Part shown: positions 40,154 through 51,679 of the stretch, one piece after another
Layout: each line of letters begins with the position of its first letter
Position numbering within the stretch: position 1 is the first letter of the stretch
NCBI GenBank assembly: GCA_017654935.2
Contig: CM065713.1
Coordinates: forward strand, 11,366,603-11,430,602
DNA length: 64,000 bases
Reading direction: 5' to 3'
Origin: Phymorhynchus buccinoides
Taxonomy: Eukaryota > Mollusca > Gastropoda > Neogastropoda > Raphitomidae
Position numbers and translations under genes: made by a program
The notes under the pieces: generated by a model
What the model was told of the DNA's origin: nothing
Seen by the model: only the letters and a program-made list of their open reading frames with translations
Databases searched by the model: none

Positions 40154-40382
40154 TTAACCCCTTGACTGCCAGAGAAAATTAAAGAAAAAATCATTGGGCA
40201 AATCATGCCATGAAAAAGACAACTGATAGAGCCAATCTGGCAAAAATGGTCTGGGGATATAACTCTCTTGACTGTGTTAGAACAAAAGCCAGCATATCAG
40301 GGTTATTCCTCTTCACCTGATGACATCATCAGTGATGTCATCAGGTCAGTACGTGATACGTTGGTGGCAGTCAAGGGGTTAA
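40154..40382. mobile_element. piggyBac-like MITE, family 2
   Basis: TTAA flanks CCCCTTGACTGCCA and TGGCAGTCAAGGGG; both ends are perfect. Equivalent to 8893-9125 and 55829-56059. Confidence 0.88.
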
Positions 40383-40741
40383 AGCAACGTGTGCATTCTC
40401 CCAAAGAATAGTTACTTCCCTTTTGTCGGTTGAGATGCAACAGACAACCAAGAACATACAAATTTTAATGGCGTTAGAAGAGTTTAAAAAAACACCCAAA
40501 AAACAAATAAAGCCATGTGGGAAATATTCCTAGAGAGAGCTGAACATCTTCTTCTTCTTCTGCGTTCCCAGGCCATAAGGCCACAATGGGTACGTATGGG
40601 TCCGTTTTCCAGTTTTCACTGGTCTCCTCCTTGCTGCATTCAGCTGACACATTCCGATTTCGGAGGAGCGCTGAACAGCAAACCTTCAAAGAAGACGATG
40701 GTCCTCACACAGGCGTTTCAATCCTGAACCTTTCATGCTGC

Positions 40742-40988
40742 ATCTAGGTCTCGACTCTTGAAGATCTTTAAGCTTTTTGGTACTTTCTAGTCACAGAAAC
40801 TCGTCTGTGAAATTCGGGTTGCTCCCACTGGGAGAGCGCGTCGCTTTAGCCCTTTCAATGCTAGCATCTAGGTCTCGACTCTTGAAGATCTTTAAGCTTT
40901 TTGGTACTTTCTAGTCGCAGAAACTCGTCTGTGAAATTCGGGTTGCTCCCACTGGGAGAGCGCGTCGCTTTAGCCCTTTCAATGCTAG
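40742..40988. repeat. 119-bp tandem duplication
   Basis: The segment 'catctaggtctcgactcttg' to 'ccctttcaatgctag' occurs twice in a row here and, mirrored, at about 55223-55460, but only once in block A (about 9518-9650). Confidence 0.85.
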
Positions 40989-41215
40989 CCATTCCTCAGC
41001 CAAAATTTACCATTAAGCTTACCTGGGTAGAGAAAAGATTTCGTCTGCAATATTGGGGATTCCTCTGTGACATGCATAAAATAGGGCCTATCCTTACCTC
41101 CCAACATTAAGAACATAAGGTCCCTGGATACCAGACCCTCATTTGATGCCTTTTAGTGACATGGGTGTTCAATCATTGTGGTGCCATTAGGCGACAGTGG
41201 CGATGAAAGGGTTAG
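40969..41215. mobile_element. piggyBac-like MITE, family 1, with TTAG flanks
   Basis: TTAG stands before CCCTTTCAATGC and after GATGAAAGGG. The mirrored copy has CTAA. A matching non-canonical tetranucleotide on both sides suggests a TTAG target duplication rather than decay of one side. Confidence 0.75.
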
Positions 41216-41740
41216 TACAGTGCAGCCCATTTTTGCATGCTACGTGAGTTCGTGTTATCCATCCCACCGGCACAACACGGCCTACTACTCCTACCGAATA
41301 GTGGAATTGTCTTTAACGTGCGCGCAAGATCTTGCGCATGCGTTCGTACTCAGGACCTCGGTTTAACCCTTTCACCGCCAATGTCGCATCTTAGCTCCAC
41401 AATGGTTTAACACCCATGTCACTAAAAGGCATCAAATCAGGGCCTGTTATCTGAAGACCCTATTTTCTTAATTTTGGGAGGTAAGGATAGGCCTAATGTT
41501 ACGCATGTCACAGTGGAATTCCCAATATTGCAGATATTTTTTTTTCTCTACCCAGTTAAGTTTAATGGTATTGCTTGGCGGGGGAAAGGGTTAAGGTCTC
41601 ATCCGAAGGACCAGGAAATAGGAGTAAAGTATCTTTCCCAAGGACGCAACACCGCGAATGGAGCTGGGTTCGAACCAGCGCACTCCACAAACCCGTTGGA
41701 TTACGGGTGGCGACTTACCAACTACACCACGGCGCCTCTC
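41215..41740 (-). mobile_element. tRNA-headed SINE split by a MITE, block B
   Basis: The reverse head 'gggttcgaaccagcgcactc' is at about 41666 and the tail 'gcccatttttgcatgctacg' at about 41226. A family-1 MITE interrupts at 41363-41594. The mirror is 54463-54984. Confidence 0.75.
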
Positions 41741-42109
41741 TGCGTTTCTGTACTACAGCATCTCGTTTTCCTTTTTGGGGCTCACTCGTGTTAACTTCGA
41801 AGTTAGCAATAAGTGAGTCTATAGTATGATAGTTGTTCGGTTGTGTGTGTGTGTGTGTGTGTGCTTCCGTGGTCCAATCTCCAAACTTTAACGTTGACAT
41901 TTTCTCGGGAAATAGAAGGCGTACATTGTTCAAACTTTGCACACATATAGATGTCCATGCAAGCTTTGAAACATTAATAACGATTATGATAAATATTAAA
42001 TACTTAAAACAACACTGTAAGCAAATAACAAACAGATAACATTTTAGATTAGTGGGTTAGAGAGTATTCAACAGGCAACATGAGTTAAGAAAGTCATTCC
42101 ACAGTGAAA

Positions 42110-42183
42110 GCCTCGATAGCTCATTGCGTAGAGCTTCTGTCTCTCATGCCAATGGTTCCGGGTCCGATTCTCGGCACGGGCAC
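42110..42183 (+). mobile_element. tRNA-like sequence, block B
   Basis: 'gcctcgatagctcattgcgt' to 'ggttccgggtccgattctcg'. A T-arm of five pairs with loop TCCGATT can be drawn, but the acceptor stem is mostly unpaired. Confidence 0.55.
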
Positions 42184-42640
42184 TTTTTTTAAAGATGTGT
42201 CCATTAACGATAGCTTCATTTGTACTTTAAAATTTATTGGCAATCTTGTACTTTAGATACCCCCCCCCTTCAATCTTTGTTGTTGTCCCACATGTTCCTG
42301 TTCGAGTGAGCCTTGAAGGCTTTGCCTCTTGTTTTTCAAAATATTTAATAATAACCACAACTATGAACTTTGAACCGCTTATAAAAGTGGTTGCTGTGAT
42401 GATTTTTTTTCTTTTTCTTCTAAGTTCGCTTTGCTGTATCTTATGAGCTAACATAACCACGATAATTTTGTTCGCTGACTTCTTGTGTTGTGTATACTGT
42501 TTCCCCCCCCCCCCACCCTCCCACCCCCTCACCCTCCTACACCCTCCCACCCCCTCACCCTCCTACCCCCTCACCCTCCCACCCCCTCACCCCTTTCCAA
42601 AATCCAAATATATATTTGAGTAAAATACGCCTTTTTTTTT

Positions 42641-42882
42641 TTAAAACCCTTTCATCGCCACTGTGTCGCCTCTTGGCACCACAATGATTTTAACACCCAT
42701 ATCAATAAAAAGGGTCTGGTATCCAGTGACCTTATGTTCTTCATTTTGGGAGGTAAGGACAGGCCCTAGTTTACGCACGTCACAGAGGAATCGTCAGTAT
42801 TGCAGACGAAATCTTTTCTCTACCCAGGTAAGTTTAATGGTACATTTTGGCTGAGGAATGGCTAGCGTTGAAAGGGTTTTAA
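42641..42882. mobile_element. piggyBac-like MITE, family 1
   Basis: Copy equivalent to 11417-11656, next to a long T run and downstream of a (CACCCTCCCACCCC)-type pyrimidine tract at 42503-42598. Confidence 0.75.
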
Positions 42883-44459
42883 AGCATAAAAAATATCCAT
42901 AACAGCTTAAAGCTAAAGCATTACTGTGATCTGAAAATAATACAATCAAGCTGCTTCGTGTTTAAAGCAAAAATGAAGGCAAAAATATGATTATCTTTTG
43001 TTTGTTTTCCCGAATTGTGTAAATCGATTCTTCAATGGCTTTCGCGCTTTATAAATGTCTATAAATCCCTGCACATTTGGCTTTGAAATGATGACGCCGC
43101 GCTGTTTTGTTTGTTTGTTGTTGCTGCTGTTGATGTTGGTGTTTTTATATTAAAAACTTCCGCCACCATGCCAACGGCAAAAAATAAGACAAAAAATGTA
43201 TGCATATTATATCACTTAAGAAACACACACACATAAAAAAGCTGAACGCAGACTGCTTCATTAAATTTATGCATGAGCAATTCCAATAGGCGATTTTCAG
43301 GAAAAAAACTAGGGGAGAGCACTTTGTGAAAATTAGAGTTGTTTACCTCCATTACTCGGTCAAATACCATAGCGACAATGCAACAATGGCGTCGAAGCTT
43401 GAAACTGCAGGATTCGAGTCAGCGACTTGCAAACATTTTGTAGAAAAATGAGGGGTGACCAGTTGCTTGCTACAAAGTGATAGAACTTGAAAACTGTGAC
43501 GTAAAAATATAAATGACATCAATTTCAGAATGATGCACTGCGTTCTACATGCTGTGTGTCTCCTCAAACACAAGAAGCGAGCGCTGGGGATTTACCCGAT
43601 GGCAGAGTAACTTCCCCTGTTTGACCGATTGAATTAGGCAAGATAACTCCTACACACCATGAAATTACTCCCCTTCATTATTTCCGAACAATTCCTATCA
43701 ACCCCTTTGCATTTATTCCAGCCAATATCGGCTGGCCAGAAGTCGCCAAACATGTCTTTAACACTTGTAACCCCGATTAAAATGATGACTCTACTCCCTG
43801 TAACCACCAAATTAATGTTGGTAAACTGGGCCCAAAATGGGGTACTTTGCTTAAAAATATATTAAAAAATAACTACTTGATGGATTGACTTCAAATGTTC
43901 AGGGTTTGTGTATAAATGAAGAATGTTTAAGTTACAATGTTTTTTTTGTTATGTGATATTTTTGATTTTTTGATATTGCAATTTTAACTCCAAAATACAT
44001 AACGAAGTGGGTGTACGGGGGCGGTTTTAGACGGCTTGGTAGGAGAAAGTAATGGATGTCATGGGCGGAATCAGGCTATAAGGGGCTTAAAACGTTGACT
44101 CATTCGCATCGCCACGATTTTGAATGATTAAAAAAACTAACAAATCGCTCCAGCCATACACACAACAAGCAAAAGAGACATAAACAAAAGGAGAAACGAA
44201 AGAAGATGACAGGGTTTTTACTTCAGGTTTAGACATAGCGAAGTGGTAGATCAGACATTTTTTTAATCTAGAGACTTTATATGCTTTTATGCTGCGAGGT
44301 ATGGGTACTTTTGTTATTTGTTAGCAGACTTGCCCAAGCTTGACATCAAATCTAGCACAAAGATGCGGACGTTTTCTCCAAAGTCAAACGATTCTCAGAA
44401 TTTTGTAGTGACAAAACTTTGTGCAAGGCTGTTGGTAGCGAAATGGTGACTTAAAATGG

Positions 44460-44571
44460 TTAAAGACCCACCACGTCACGTGTCAAAATCACAGTTTTCA
44501 CTCTTATAACTAGTAAGAAATCTTCCTAGCATAAGAGGGAATATGACACGTGACATGGGGGGGGTCTTTAA
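44460..44571. mobile_element. 112-bp MITE, family 3 (TTAAAGACCC...)
   Basis: Ends TTAAAGACCCACCACGTCAC and GACATGGGGGGGGTCTTTAA are inverted repeats, both with CACGTG(T)CA close by. It is present here and mirrored at 51556-51679. It is absent at the matching positions 13216 and 62023, where flanking sequence is continuous. Confidence 0.8.
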
Positions 44572-44649
44572 GTCAAGTCAAGTCAAGTCAAAATGATCTT
44601 TAATGACGATAAAGGAATAAGCTAAACAAAACTTTTTTTCATCCTTCAG
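44571..44649 (-). mobile_element. 78-bp (TTGAC)n-tailed retroposon piece
   Basis: It is the reverse complement of 5263-5340, starting with GTCAA repeats and ending 'aaaactttttttcatccttc'. It abuts the family-3 MITE and shares its presence/absence pattern among the blocks. Confidence 0.75.
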
Positions 44650-44804
44650 GTCTTTGGATGGAGAAAACCTCTGTAAGGTTTGCATGAAGCTGTGGCTACT
44701 TAAAGTAAATGTATCTACCCTATGCTTAAATGTATGCCCAAGTCTTTCTGTGTTTTTTATTTTTTATTTTACACTCTTTCAAAGGTGAGTTCAGTCCAAT
44801 ATGA

Positions 44805-45780
44805 TTTTTTGGTAAAGGTCAAGATGTGCCAACCCGCCCCCCCTACATTTCTCGATTAATTGTATTTTTCCGTTATTGCCTTTCTTACCATACATAAAGC
44901 TGTATTTTAGGAACATTTTCACCAAATAATCTTTTTGGAATACTAACCCTAGCCCTAACCCTAACCCTACCCCCCACCCTATAAGACGGAAAAACGCAAC
45001 GAACCACAACTGTGACAAATCGCGGTGTACTGCAGTACATAGTGGAGGGTAGGGTTAGGTTTAGGGATAGGGTTTAGGGATAGGGTTAGTATTCCAAAAT
45101 GGTTATTAGCTAAAAATGTTCCTAAAATACAGCTTTATGTTTGGTAAGAAAGGCAAAAACGGAAAAATAGAATTAACCGAGAAATGCAGGGGGGGGTGGC
45201 ACATCTTTACCTTTGCCCATTTTTTTTTATTGTAGCTTTAGTAGACATTGCTGTGGTTTTTTTGACAATATTTGATAGGCTTTTTGGTAACGGTCAAGAT
45301 GTGCCCCCCCCCCCCCCCCCCCCCCCCCCTACATTTCTCGGCTCTCCCTGCATTTTCACACTTGCCTTTCTTACCAAACATTAAGCTGTATTTTATTAAC
45401 GTTTTCAGCTAATTATCTTTGTTGAATAATTAATCGCAGTCATGATAAAGGCCACTATCTAATAGGAACCCCCCCCCCCCCCCCCCCCCCCACCCCCACC
45501 CCCTATGTAGTGCAGTACACACAACAGCCGCAGAGCATTTGTCACAGTCCTGGTTCATTGCGTTTTTTTCCGTCTTGCCTTTATCTTCTACTATTATTGA
45601 ATGCATGTGTTTAATTATGTAAATGGATGAAAATTAGTGTTAAATATAGCAAACGATAGAGGATGAAGTACTCAAATCTGCAGTAAGAAAGGCAAGACTG
45701 AAAAAAGTAAAAACAACCGAGAAATGGAGGGGGGGGGGGGGGGGGGGGGGGCGGCGCATCTTTACATTTACCGGCTTTTT
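44805..45780. repeat. Palindromic telomere-like satellite, two consecutive units
   Basis: Unit 1 (44805-45230): arms with 'aaaggtcaagatgtgccaac', 'ccgttattgcctttcttacc' and 'aatactaaccctagccctaa' are mirrored by '...gggttagtattcc', '...ggtaagaaaggc' and '...gtggcacatctttacc', around a core with 'ctgcagtacatagtgg'. Unit 2 (45280-45780) repeats the outer motifs with a diverged core ('gtagtgcagtacacacaaca'). Long poly-C or poly-G runs sit at each unit boundary. Other copies are 13371-14005, 50330-51310 (mirrored) and 62185-63130. Confidence 0.75.
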
Positions 45781-46127
45781 CTGTATGATTATCGCTGTTG
45801 TAGAAATGCTTTTTTACTCGGAATTTCAACGTTACTGTTATCGTTTCCGATTTCAGTTTTTAAAGCAAAAACTTGTGGTTATCGTTGCATTTGTTGCTTC
45901 TTGCCACGGGTTATATTGTTTTGAATTGTTATGGTTTTTTTGTGTTCCTTGTTAAGGTGGTTTCTTTTTTTCATTGCTCATTGTTCTCTCTTAGTCACAA
46001 ACCATTTATTTGTTGCCACTCTAGTCATTTTGAGTGCTAAAGGTCTCTGTGTACGCGTTAACATAATTCACGAAATATCTCTATTTCCCCCAAGGCAACA
46101 CAGTGTTAGGCCACTCATAATAGAGTG

Positions 46128-46510
46128 AAGAGTGGCACGGTGGTAGCGCGTTCGCCTCGTGTCAAGTAAACCCGAGTTCGAACCTGGGTACAGGGGATTT
46201 TTCCTCTCACTTTGCACTAGGCCTTAATGGTCTGAACGTGGAGTCTTTCGGATGAGACGAAAAACCGAGGTCCTGTGTGCCCATGCACTTAGCACTCGTT
46301 AAACCCAGTGGCAACGAAAAAAGTTGTCATTTGGTCAAAATTTAACACCACCACCACCCCCACCCTCCTTCCCTTCCTCAGTCACACAAAAATCGCAACA
46401 ACAACAAATTTTTTAATTGGGGTGGCGCGCCTCTGGCTGCAACGCTCTCTCCAGGTGGGAGCAACCCGAATTTCACAGAGACGCCTCTGCGACTATAAAG
46501 TACATAATAT
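46128..46510 (+). mobile_element. tRNA-derived SINE, most complete copy
   Basis: The head 'ggcacggtggtagcgcgttc' has an A-box-like segment and 'cccgagttcgaacctgggta' a perfect B-box (GTTCGAACC). The body follows ('gtctgaacgtggagtctttc', 'ggatgagacgaaaaaccgag', 'cccagtggcaacgaaaaaag') and the tail is 'acgcctctgcgactataaag' with 'tacctaata' repeats. It is about 380 bp. The mirror copy is 49497-49905. Confidence 0.8.
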
Positions 46511-46529
46511 CTAATACCTAATAATATGA

Positions 46530-47095
46530 CTTACATGGATGCTCCTTGCAGGATGTTCTGAATTGCAAGATTTTTAAATTGACTTTGAGCCGGCGTCGCC
46601 GGATTATGATAATTTGAGAGGCAACGATTTTCTTACACACACACACTTGTACAATAAAAAGGGCCTATACAGTGGAGCCTCCCTATAAGACCCCCCCCTC
46701 CCCCAATTTAAGACTCCCTCCCACATAAGACCTAATTCTCTGAGACATTGCCCTTCTTTGTAAGTATTAAAATTACCTAAAATTACCTGCCTTATAAGAC
46801 CCATCCCGTATAAGACCTCATTTTGGATGATTTTTGAAGGTCTTATAAGGGAGGTACCACTGTGTAAGCATTTGCTATTTTCAAAAGAATGTAGCACTTG
46901 TACTAGTCTAGAGGGGTAACAAAAATAAAAGAGCAGTAAATGTGTGTGTGCGCTGCCCCTGCACTCCGTCGGGGCCGCTCCCCTTGCAGGACTTTTGAAA
47001 CTTCCCAGGAGTACTCCATGTGACTTAACAACTCACTGTGTTGCCATGGGGAAATAGTGATATTGTGTGAATCATGTTAACCGCGTACACAGACA
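46530..47095 (+). mobile_element. 'atggatgctcc' family repeat split by a TA-flanked MITE
   Basis: 'acatggatgctccttgcagg' to 'gccggcgtcgccggattatg' on the left, and 'gctgcccctgcactccgtcg' to 'acttcccaggagtactccat' on the right, match 20108-20480. The MITE is at 46670-46862. Confidence 0.6.
46670..46862. mobile_element. TA-flanked MITE (CAGTGGAGCCTCCCT), related to 16121-16298
   Basis: The left terminus is CAGTGGAGCCTCCCTATAAG and the right terminus CTTATAAGGGAGGTACCACTG, with TA flanks. The mirror copy is 49144-49329. Confidence 0.82.
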
Positions 47096-47119
47096 GACCT
47101 TAACTGACCATGAATTCAT

Positions 47120-47640
47120 ACGGGTTAAACTTTTGTGATGACAAAGGGTTAAATTTTGTGATGACGAGGGTTAAACTTTTGTGATGATGAGGGTTAAAGT
47201 TTGTGATGACGAGGGTTAAACTTTTGTGATGACGAGGGTTAACGTTTAAAGTTTTGTGATGACGAGGGTTAAACTTTAAAGTTTGTGATGACGAGGGTTA
47301 ACGTTTGTTATGACGAGGGTTAAAGTTTGTGATGACGAGGGTTAAAGTTTGTGATGACAAGGGTTAAAGTTTGTGATGATGAGGGTTAAAGTTTGTGATG
47401 ACAAAGGGTTAAAGTTTGTGATGACAAGTGTTAAAGTTTGTGATGATGAGGGTTAAAGTTTGTGATGACAAGGGTTAAAGTTTGTGATGACAAGGGTTAA
47501 AGTTTGTGATGACAAGGGTTAAAGTTTGTGATGACAAGGGTTCAAGTGTTTGATGTTGGGTTACAACTGTTGTGCTGACAGTTTGTGTGACAGGGTTAAA
47601 GTTTGTGATGACAAGGGTTAAAGTTTGTGATGCATGGTAA
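47120..47640 (+). repeat. Minisatellite, 'gggttaaagtttgtgatgac' 21-22 bp units (left)
   Basis: Roughly 23 units read 'agtttgtgatgacaagggtta' in the plus direction. Unit variants are 'gatgacgag', 'gatgatgag' and 'gatgacaaa'. It ends at a G-rich spacer. Confidence 0.95.
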
Positions 47641-47664
47641 GTTACGGGGGGGGGGGTTTGTGAA

Positions 47665-47699
<35 letters not shown>

Positions 47700-48065
47700 A
47701 AAAGTGGTTTTCAAGAAAATGGCCAGGGGGCCGAAGAAAATTCACAATAAATTAGTGAAATTTTCACTTTTTCATGCCAGGCATTTTTTAAAATAAATTT
47801 GTTTCAAGTTTGTGCAATGCGGAGGTCTACCAGCCTGAGTTTGTGAACAAGTTTAAAGTGTGTGATGACTTTTATTTCTTATTCCTTAGGGGAGTGGGGA
47901 GGAAGGAGGAAGGGGAAGAAGAGGAGGGGGGGGAGCAAGGGTTGGGAGGGTTAGTTTGTGATTGGGCACAAGTCAATGGTTAAAGTTTGTCAAAGTTTTC
48001 TTTTTATTTCTTACCGTATTTTTTTTTTTTTTCGGACTACACAGCGGCATCTTATTATAAAAAAA
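47641..48065. other. Centre of the palindrome: poly-G and asymmetric spacer
   Basis: A run of about 30 G (47667-47697) is followed by AT-rich and purine-rich sequence with scattered decayed minisatellite words ('gtttgtga', 'ggttaaagtttgt') and a poly-T run (48017-48031). It does not mirror itself. Confidence 0.8.
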
Positions 48066-48895
48066 GCCCTTGTCATCACAAACTTTAACCCTTGAATCAT
48101 CACAAACTAACAAATTGTCATCACAAAACATTTAACCCTTGTCATCACAACTTTTTTACGTCTTGTCATCACAAACTTTAACCCTTGTCATCACAAACTT
48201 TAATCCTTGTCATCACAAACTTTAACCCTTTGTCATCACAAACAAAAAAAACAAAAAACACCCACCCAAAACCCACTTTAACACTTGTCATCACAAACTT
48301 TAACCCTTGTCATCACAAACTTTAACCCTTGTCATCACAAACTTTAACCCTTGTCATCACAAACTTTAACCCTTGTCATCACAAACTTTAACCCTTTGTC
48401 ATCACAAACTTTAACCTCATCATCACAAACTTTAACCCTCGTCATCACAAACTTTAACACTTGTCATCACAAACTTTAACTTACTTTGTCATCACAAACT
48501 TTAACCCTTTGTCATCACAAACTTTAACCCTCGTCATCACAAACTTTAACCCTCATCATCACAAACTTTAACACTTGTCATCACAAACTTTAACCCTTTG
48601 TCATCACAAACTTTAACCCTCATCACAAACTTTAACCCTTTGTCATCACAAACTTTAACACTTGTCATCACAAACTTTAACCCTTTGTCATCACAAACTT
48701 TAACCCTCGTCATAACAAATGTTAACCCTCATCATCACAAAAGTTTAACCCTCGTCATAACAAACGTTAACCCTCGTCATCACAAAAGTTTAACCCTCGT
48801 CATCACAAACTTTAACCCTCATCATCACAAAAGTTTAACCCTCGTCATCACAAAATTTAACCCTTTGTCATCACAAAAGTTTAACCCGTATGAAT
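48066..48895 (-). repeat. Minisatellite, same units in reverse orientation (right)
   Basis: About 38 units of 'gtcatcacaaactttaaccc' type are the reverse complement of the left array. The right array is clearly longer than the left (about 830 against 520 bp), so the arms differ most at the centre. The frame of ITNFNP-type repeats is an artefact. Confidence 0.95.
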
Positions 48896-49143
48896 TCATG
48901 GTCAGTTAAGGTCTGTCTGTGTACGCGGTTAACATGATTCACACAATATCACTATTTCCCCAATGGCAACACAGTGAGTTGTAAGTCCCATGAGTACTCC
49001 TGGGAAGTTTCAAAAAAAGTCCTGCAAGGGAGCGGCCCCGGCGGAGTGCAGGGGCAGCGCACACACACACATTCACTGCTCTTTTTTCATCCCTTTAGAC
49101 TAGTACAAGTGCTACATTCTTTTGAAAATAGCAAATGCTTACA

Positions 49144-49329
49144 CAGTGGTACCTCCCTTATAAGACCTTCAAAAATCATCCAAAATGAGGTCTTATATGG
49201 GGATGGGTCTTTATAAGGGAGGTAATTTTAATACTTACAAAGAAGGGCAATGTCTCAGAGAAGTAATGTCTTATATGGGAGGGAGTCTTAAATTGGGGGA
49301 GGGGGGGGTCTTATAGGGAGGCTCCACTG
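49144..49329. mobile_element. TA-flanked MITE, mirrored copy
   Basis: Inverted counterpart of 46670-46862, inside the mirrored 'atggatgctcc' repeat (48970-49490). Confidence 0.8.
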
Positions 49330-49496
49330 TATAGGCCCTTTTTATTGTACAAGTGTGTGTGTGTGTAAGAAAATCGTTGCTTTTGAAATTATCATAATCC
49401 GGCGACGCCGGCTCAAAGTCAATTTAAAAATCTTGCAATTCAGAACATCCTGCAAGGAGCATCCATGTAAGTCATATTATTAGGTATTAGATATTA

Positions 49497-49905
49497 TGTA
49501 CTTTATAGTCGCAGAGGCGGGGGGGGGGCGTCTCTGTGAAATTCGGGTTGCTCCCACCTGGAGAGAGCGTCGCAGCCAGAGGCGCGCCACCCATTAAAAT
49601 TTTGTTGTTGCATGCGATTTTTGTGTGACTGAGAGGAAGGGAAGGGAGGGTGGGGGTGGAGGTGTGTTAAATTTTGACCAAATGACAACTTTTTTCGTTG
49701 CCACTGGGGGGTGTTAACGAGTGCTAAGTGCATGGGCACACAGGACCTCGGTTTTTGTCGTCTCATCCGAAAGACTCCACGTTCAGACCAGACATTAAGG
49801 CCTAGTGCAAAGTGAGAGGAAAAATCCCCTGTACCCAGGTTCGAACTCGGGTTTTGCTTGACACGAGGCGAACGCGCTACCACCGTGCCACTCTTCTTCA
49901 CTCTA
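49497..49905 (-). mobile_element. tRNA-derived SINE, mirrored copy
   Basis: Inverted counterpart of 46128-46510; the B-box reads 'ggttcgaac' on the plus strand at about 49838. An additional G run (49519-49528) is inserted in the tail. Confidence 0.8.
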
Positions 49906-50035
49906 TTATGAGTGGCCTAACACTGTGTTGCTTTGGGGAAATAGAGATATTGTGTGAATTATGTTAACGCGTACACAGAGACCTTTAGCACTCAAAATGA
50001 CTAGAGTGGCAACAAATAAATGGTTTGTGACTAAG

Positions 50036-50355
50036 AGAGAACAATGAGCAATGAAAAAAAGAAACCACCTTAACAAGGAACACAAAAAAACCATAACAAT
50101 TCAAAACAATATAACCCGTGGCAAGAAGCAACAAATGCAACGATAACCACAAGTTTTTGCTTTAAAAACTGAAATCGGAAACGATAACAGTAACGTTGAA
50201 ATTCCGAGTAAAAAAGCATTTCTACAACAGCGATAATCATACAGAAAAAAGCCTGGTAAATGGATAAAAGATGCGCCTTAACAAGGAACCAAAGAAACCA
50301 CCTTAACAAGCCCACCCCCCCCCACCCCCCAAGGAAAAAAAAGAAACCACCTTAC
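50036..50355. repeat. Seed copies of the 26-bp 'ccttaacaaggaac' repeat, block C
   Basis: On the plus strand 'gaaaccaccttaacaaggaa' occurs at about 50062 and again near 50276 and 50297, with degraded remnants to 50354. Left-arm DNA has about one unit (45946-45968). It is the small form of the large array at 63314-64000. Confidence 0.75.
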
Positions 50356-51310
50356 CCATTTCTCGGTTTTTAACTTTTTTCAGTCTTGCCTTTTCTTACT
50401 GCAGATTTGAGTACCTTCATCCTCTATCGTTTGCTATATTTAGAACCACTAATTTTCATCCCATTTACATAATTAAAACCTTAATATGCATTCAATAATA
50501 GTAGAAGATAAAAGGCAAGACGGAAAAAAACGCAATGAACCAGGACTGTGACAAATGCTCTGCGGCTGTTGTGTGTACTGCACTACAATAGGGGGTGGGG
50601 TGGTGGGGGGGGGGGTGGGCGGGGGGTTACTATTAGATCTGTGGCCTTTATCATGACTGCGAAGAATTATTCAACAAAGATAATTAGCTGAAAAGGTTAA
50701 TAAAATACAGCTTAATGTTTGGTAAGAAAGGCAAGTGTGAAAATGCAGGGAGAAAAACGATAAATGTAGGGGGGGGGGTGGGGGGGCACATCTTGACCGT
50801 TTGACCAAAAAGCCTATCAAATATTGTCAAAAAAACACAGTCAGCAATGTCTACTAAAGCTACAATACAAAAAATTGGCTAAAGGTAAAGATGTGCCACC
50901 CCCCCTGCATTTCTCGGTTAATTCCGGTGTTTTTACGTTTTTGTCTTTCTTACCATACATACCTGCTGTATTTTAGGAACATTTTTAGCTAATAACCTTT
51001 TTGGAATACTAACCCTATCCCTAACCCTATCCCTAAACCTAACCCTACCTCCACTATGTACTGCAGTACACCCGCGATTTGTCACTGCGAGTTGTGGTTC
51101 GTTGCGTTTTTTCCGTCTTATAGGGTGGGGGGTAGGGTTAGGGTTAGGGCTTTATCATTAGGGTTAGTATTCCCAAAAGATAATTTTGCTGAAAATGTTC
51201 CTAAAATACAGCTTTATGTATGGTAAGAAAGGCAATAACGGAAAAATAAATACAATTAACCGAGAAATGTAGGGGGGCGGGTGTGGCACATCTTGACCTT
51301 TACCAAAAAA
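50330..51310. repeat. Palindromic telomere-like satellite, mirrored copy
   Basis: Inverted counterpart of 44805-45780. It contains 'aaccctatccctaaccctat' at about 51013 and 'gggtagggttagggttaggg' at about 51130. Confidence 0.75.
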
Positions 51311-51477
51311 AAGATCATATTGGACTGAACTCACCTTTGAAAGAGTGTAAAATAAAAAATAAAAAACACAGAAAGACTTGGGCATACATTTAAGCATAGG
51401 GTAGATACATTTACTTTAAGTAGCCACAGCTTCATGCAAACCTTACAGAGGTTTTCTTAGGCCATCCAAAAAGACCT

Positions 51478-51679
51478 GAAGGATGAAAAAAAGTTTTGTT
51501 TAGCTAATTCCTTTATCGTCATTAAAGATCATTTTGACTTGACTCTTGACTTGACTTAAAGACCTCCCCAACTCGTCACGTGTCACATTCCCTCTTAATG
51601 CTAGGAAGATTTCTTACTAGTTATAAGAGGGTAGATACATGAAAACTGTGATTTTGACACGTGACGTGGTGGGTCTTTA
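51478..51679. mobile_element. Mirrored (TTGAC)n retroposon piece plus family-3 MITE
   Basis: 51478-51556 matches the 78-bp piece, and 51556-51679 is the TTAAAGACC MITE. This confirms that both arms carry the insertion. Confidence 0.8.

Larger units (their letters stand above)
30536..47640 (+). repeat. Block B, including the left arm of the large palindrome
   Basis: 30536-45475 is the counterpart of block A. From about 37259 onward it is also mirrored by block C (48066-58979). Relative to A it has an extra element at 37259-37710, a 119-bp tandem duplication near 40742-40985, an insertion at 44460-44649 and a deletion near 44305. All but the first are known to be shared with C or absent from D where comparable. 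Confidence 0.9.

Noticed and set aside
44940..45090. True chromosome end
   Set aside because: The CCCTAA/TTAGGG runs are short, imperfect, inverted around a core and embedded in unique flanks, so this is interstitial.
48598..48909. Frame with TLVITNFNP repeats
   Set aside because: It is the central minisatellite read in one frame; the unit length happens to keep the frame open.
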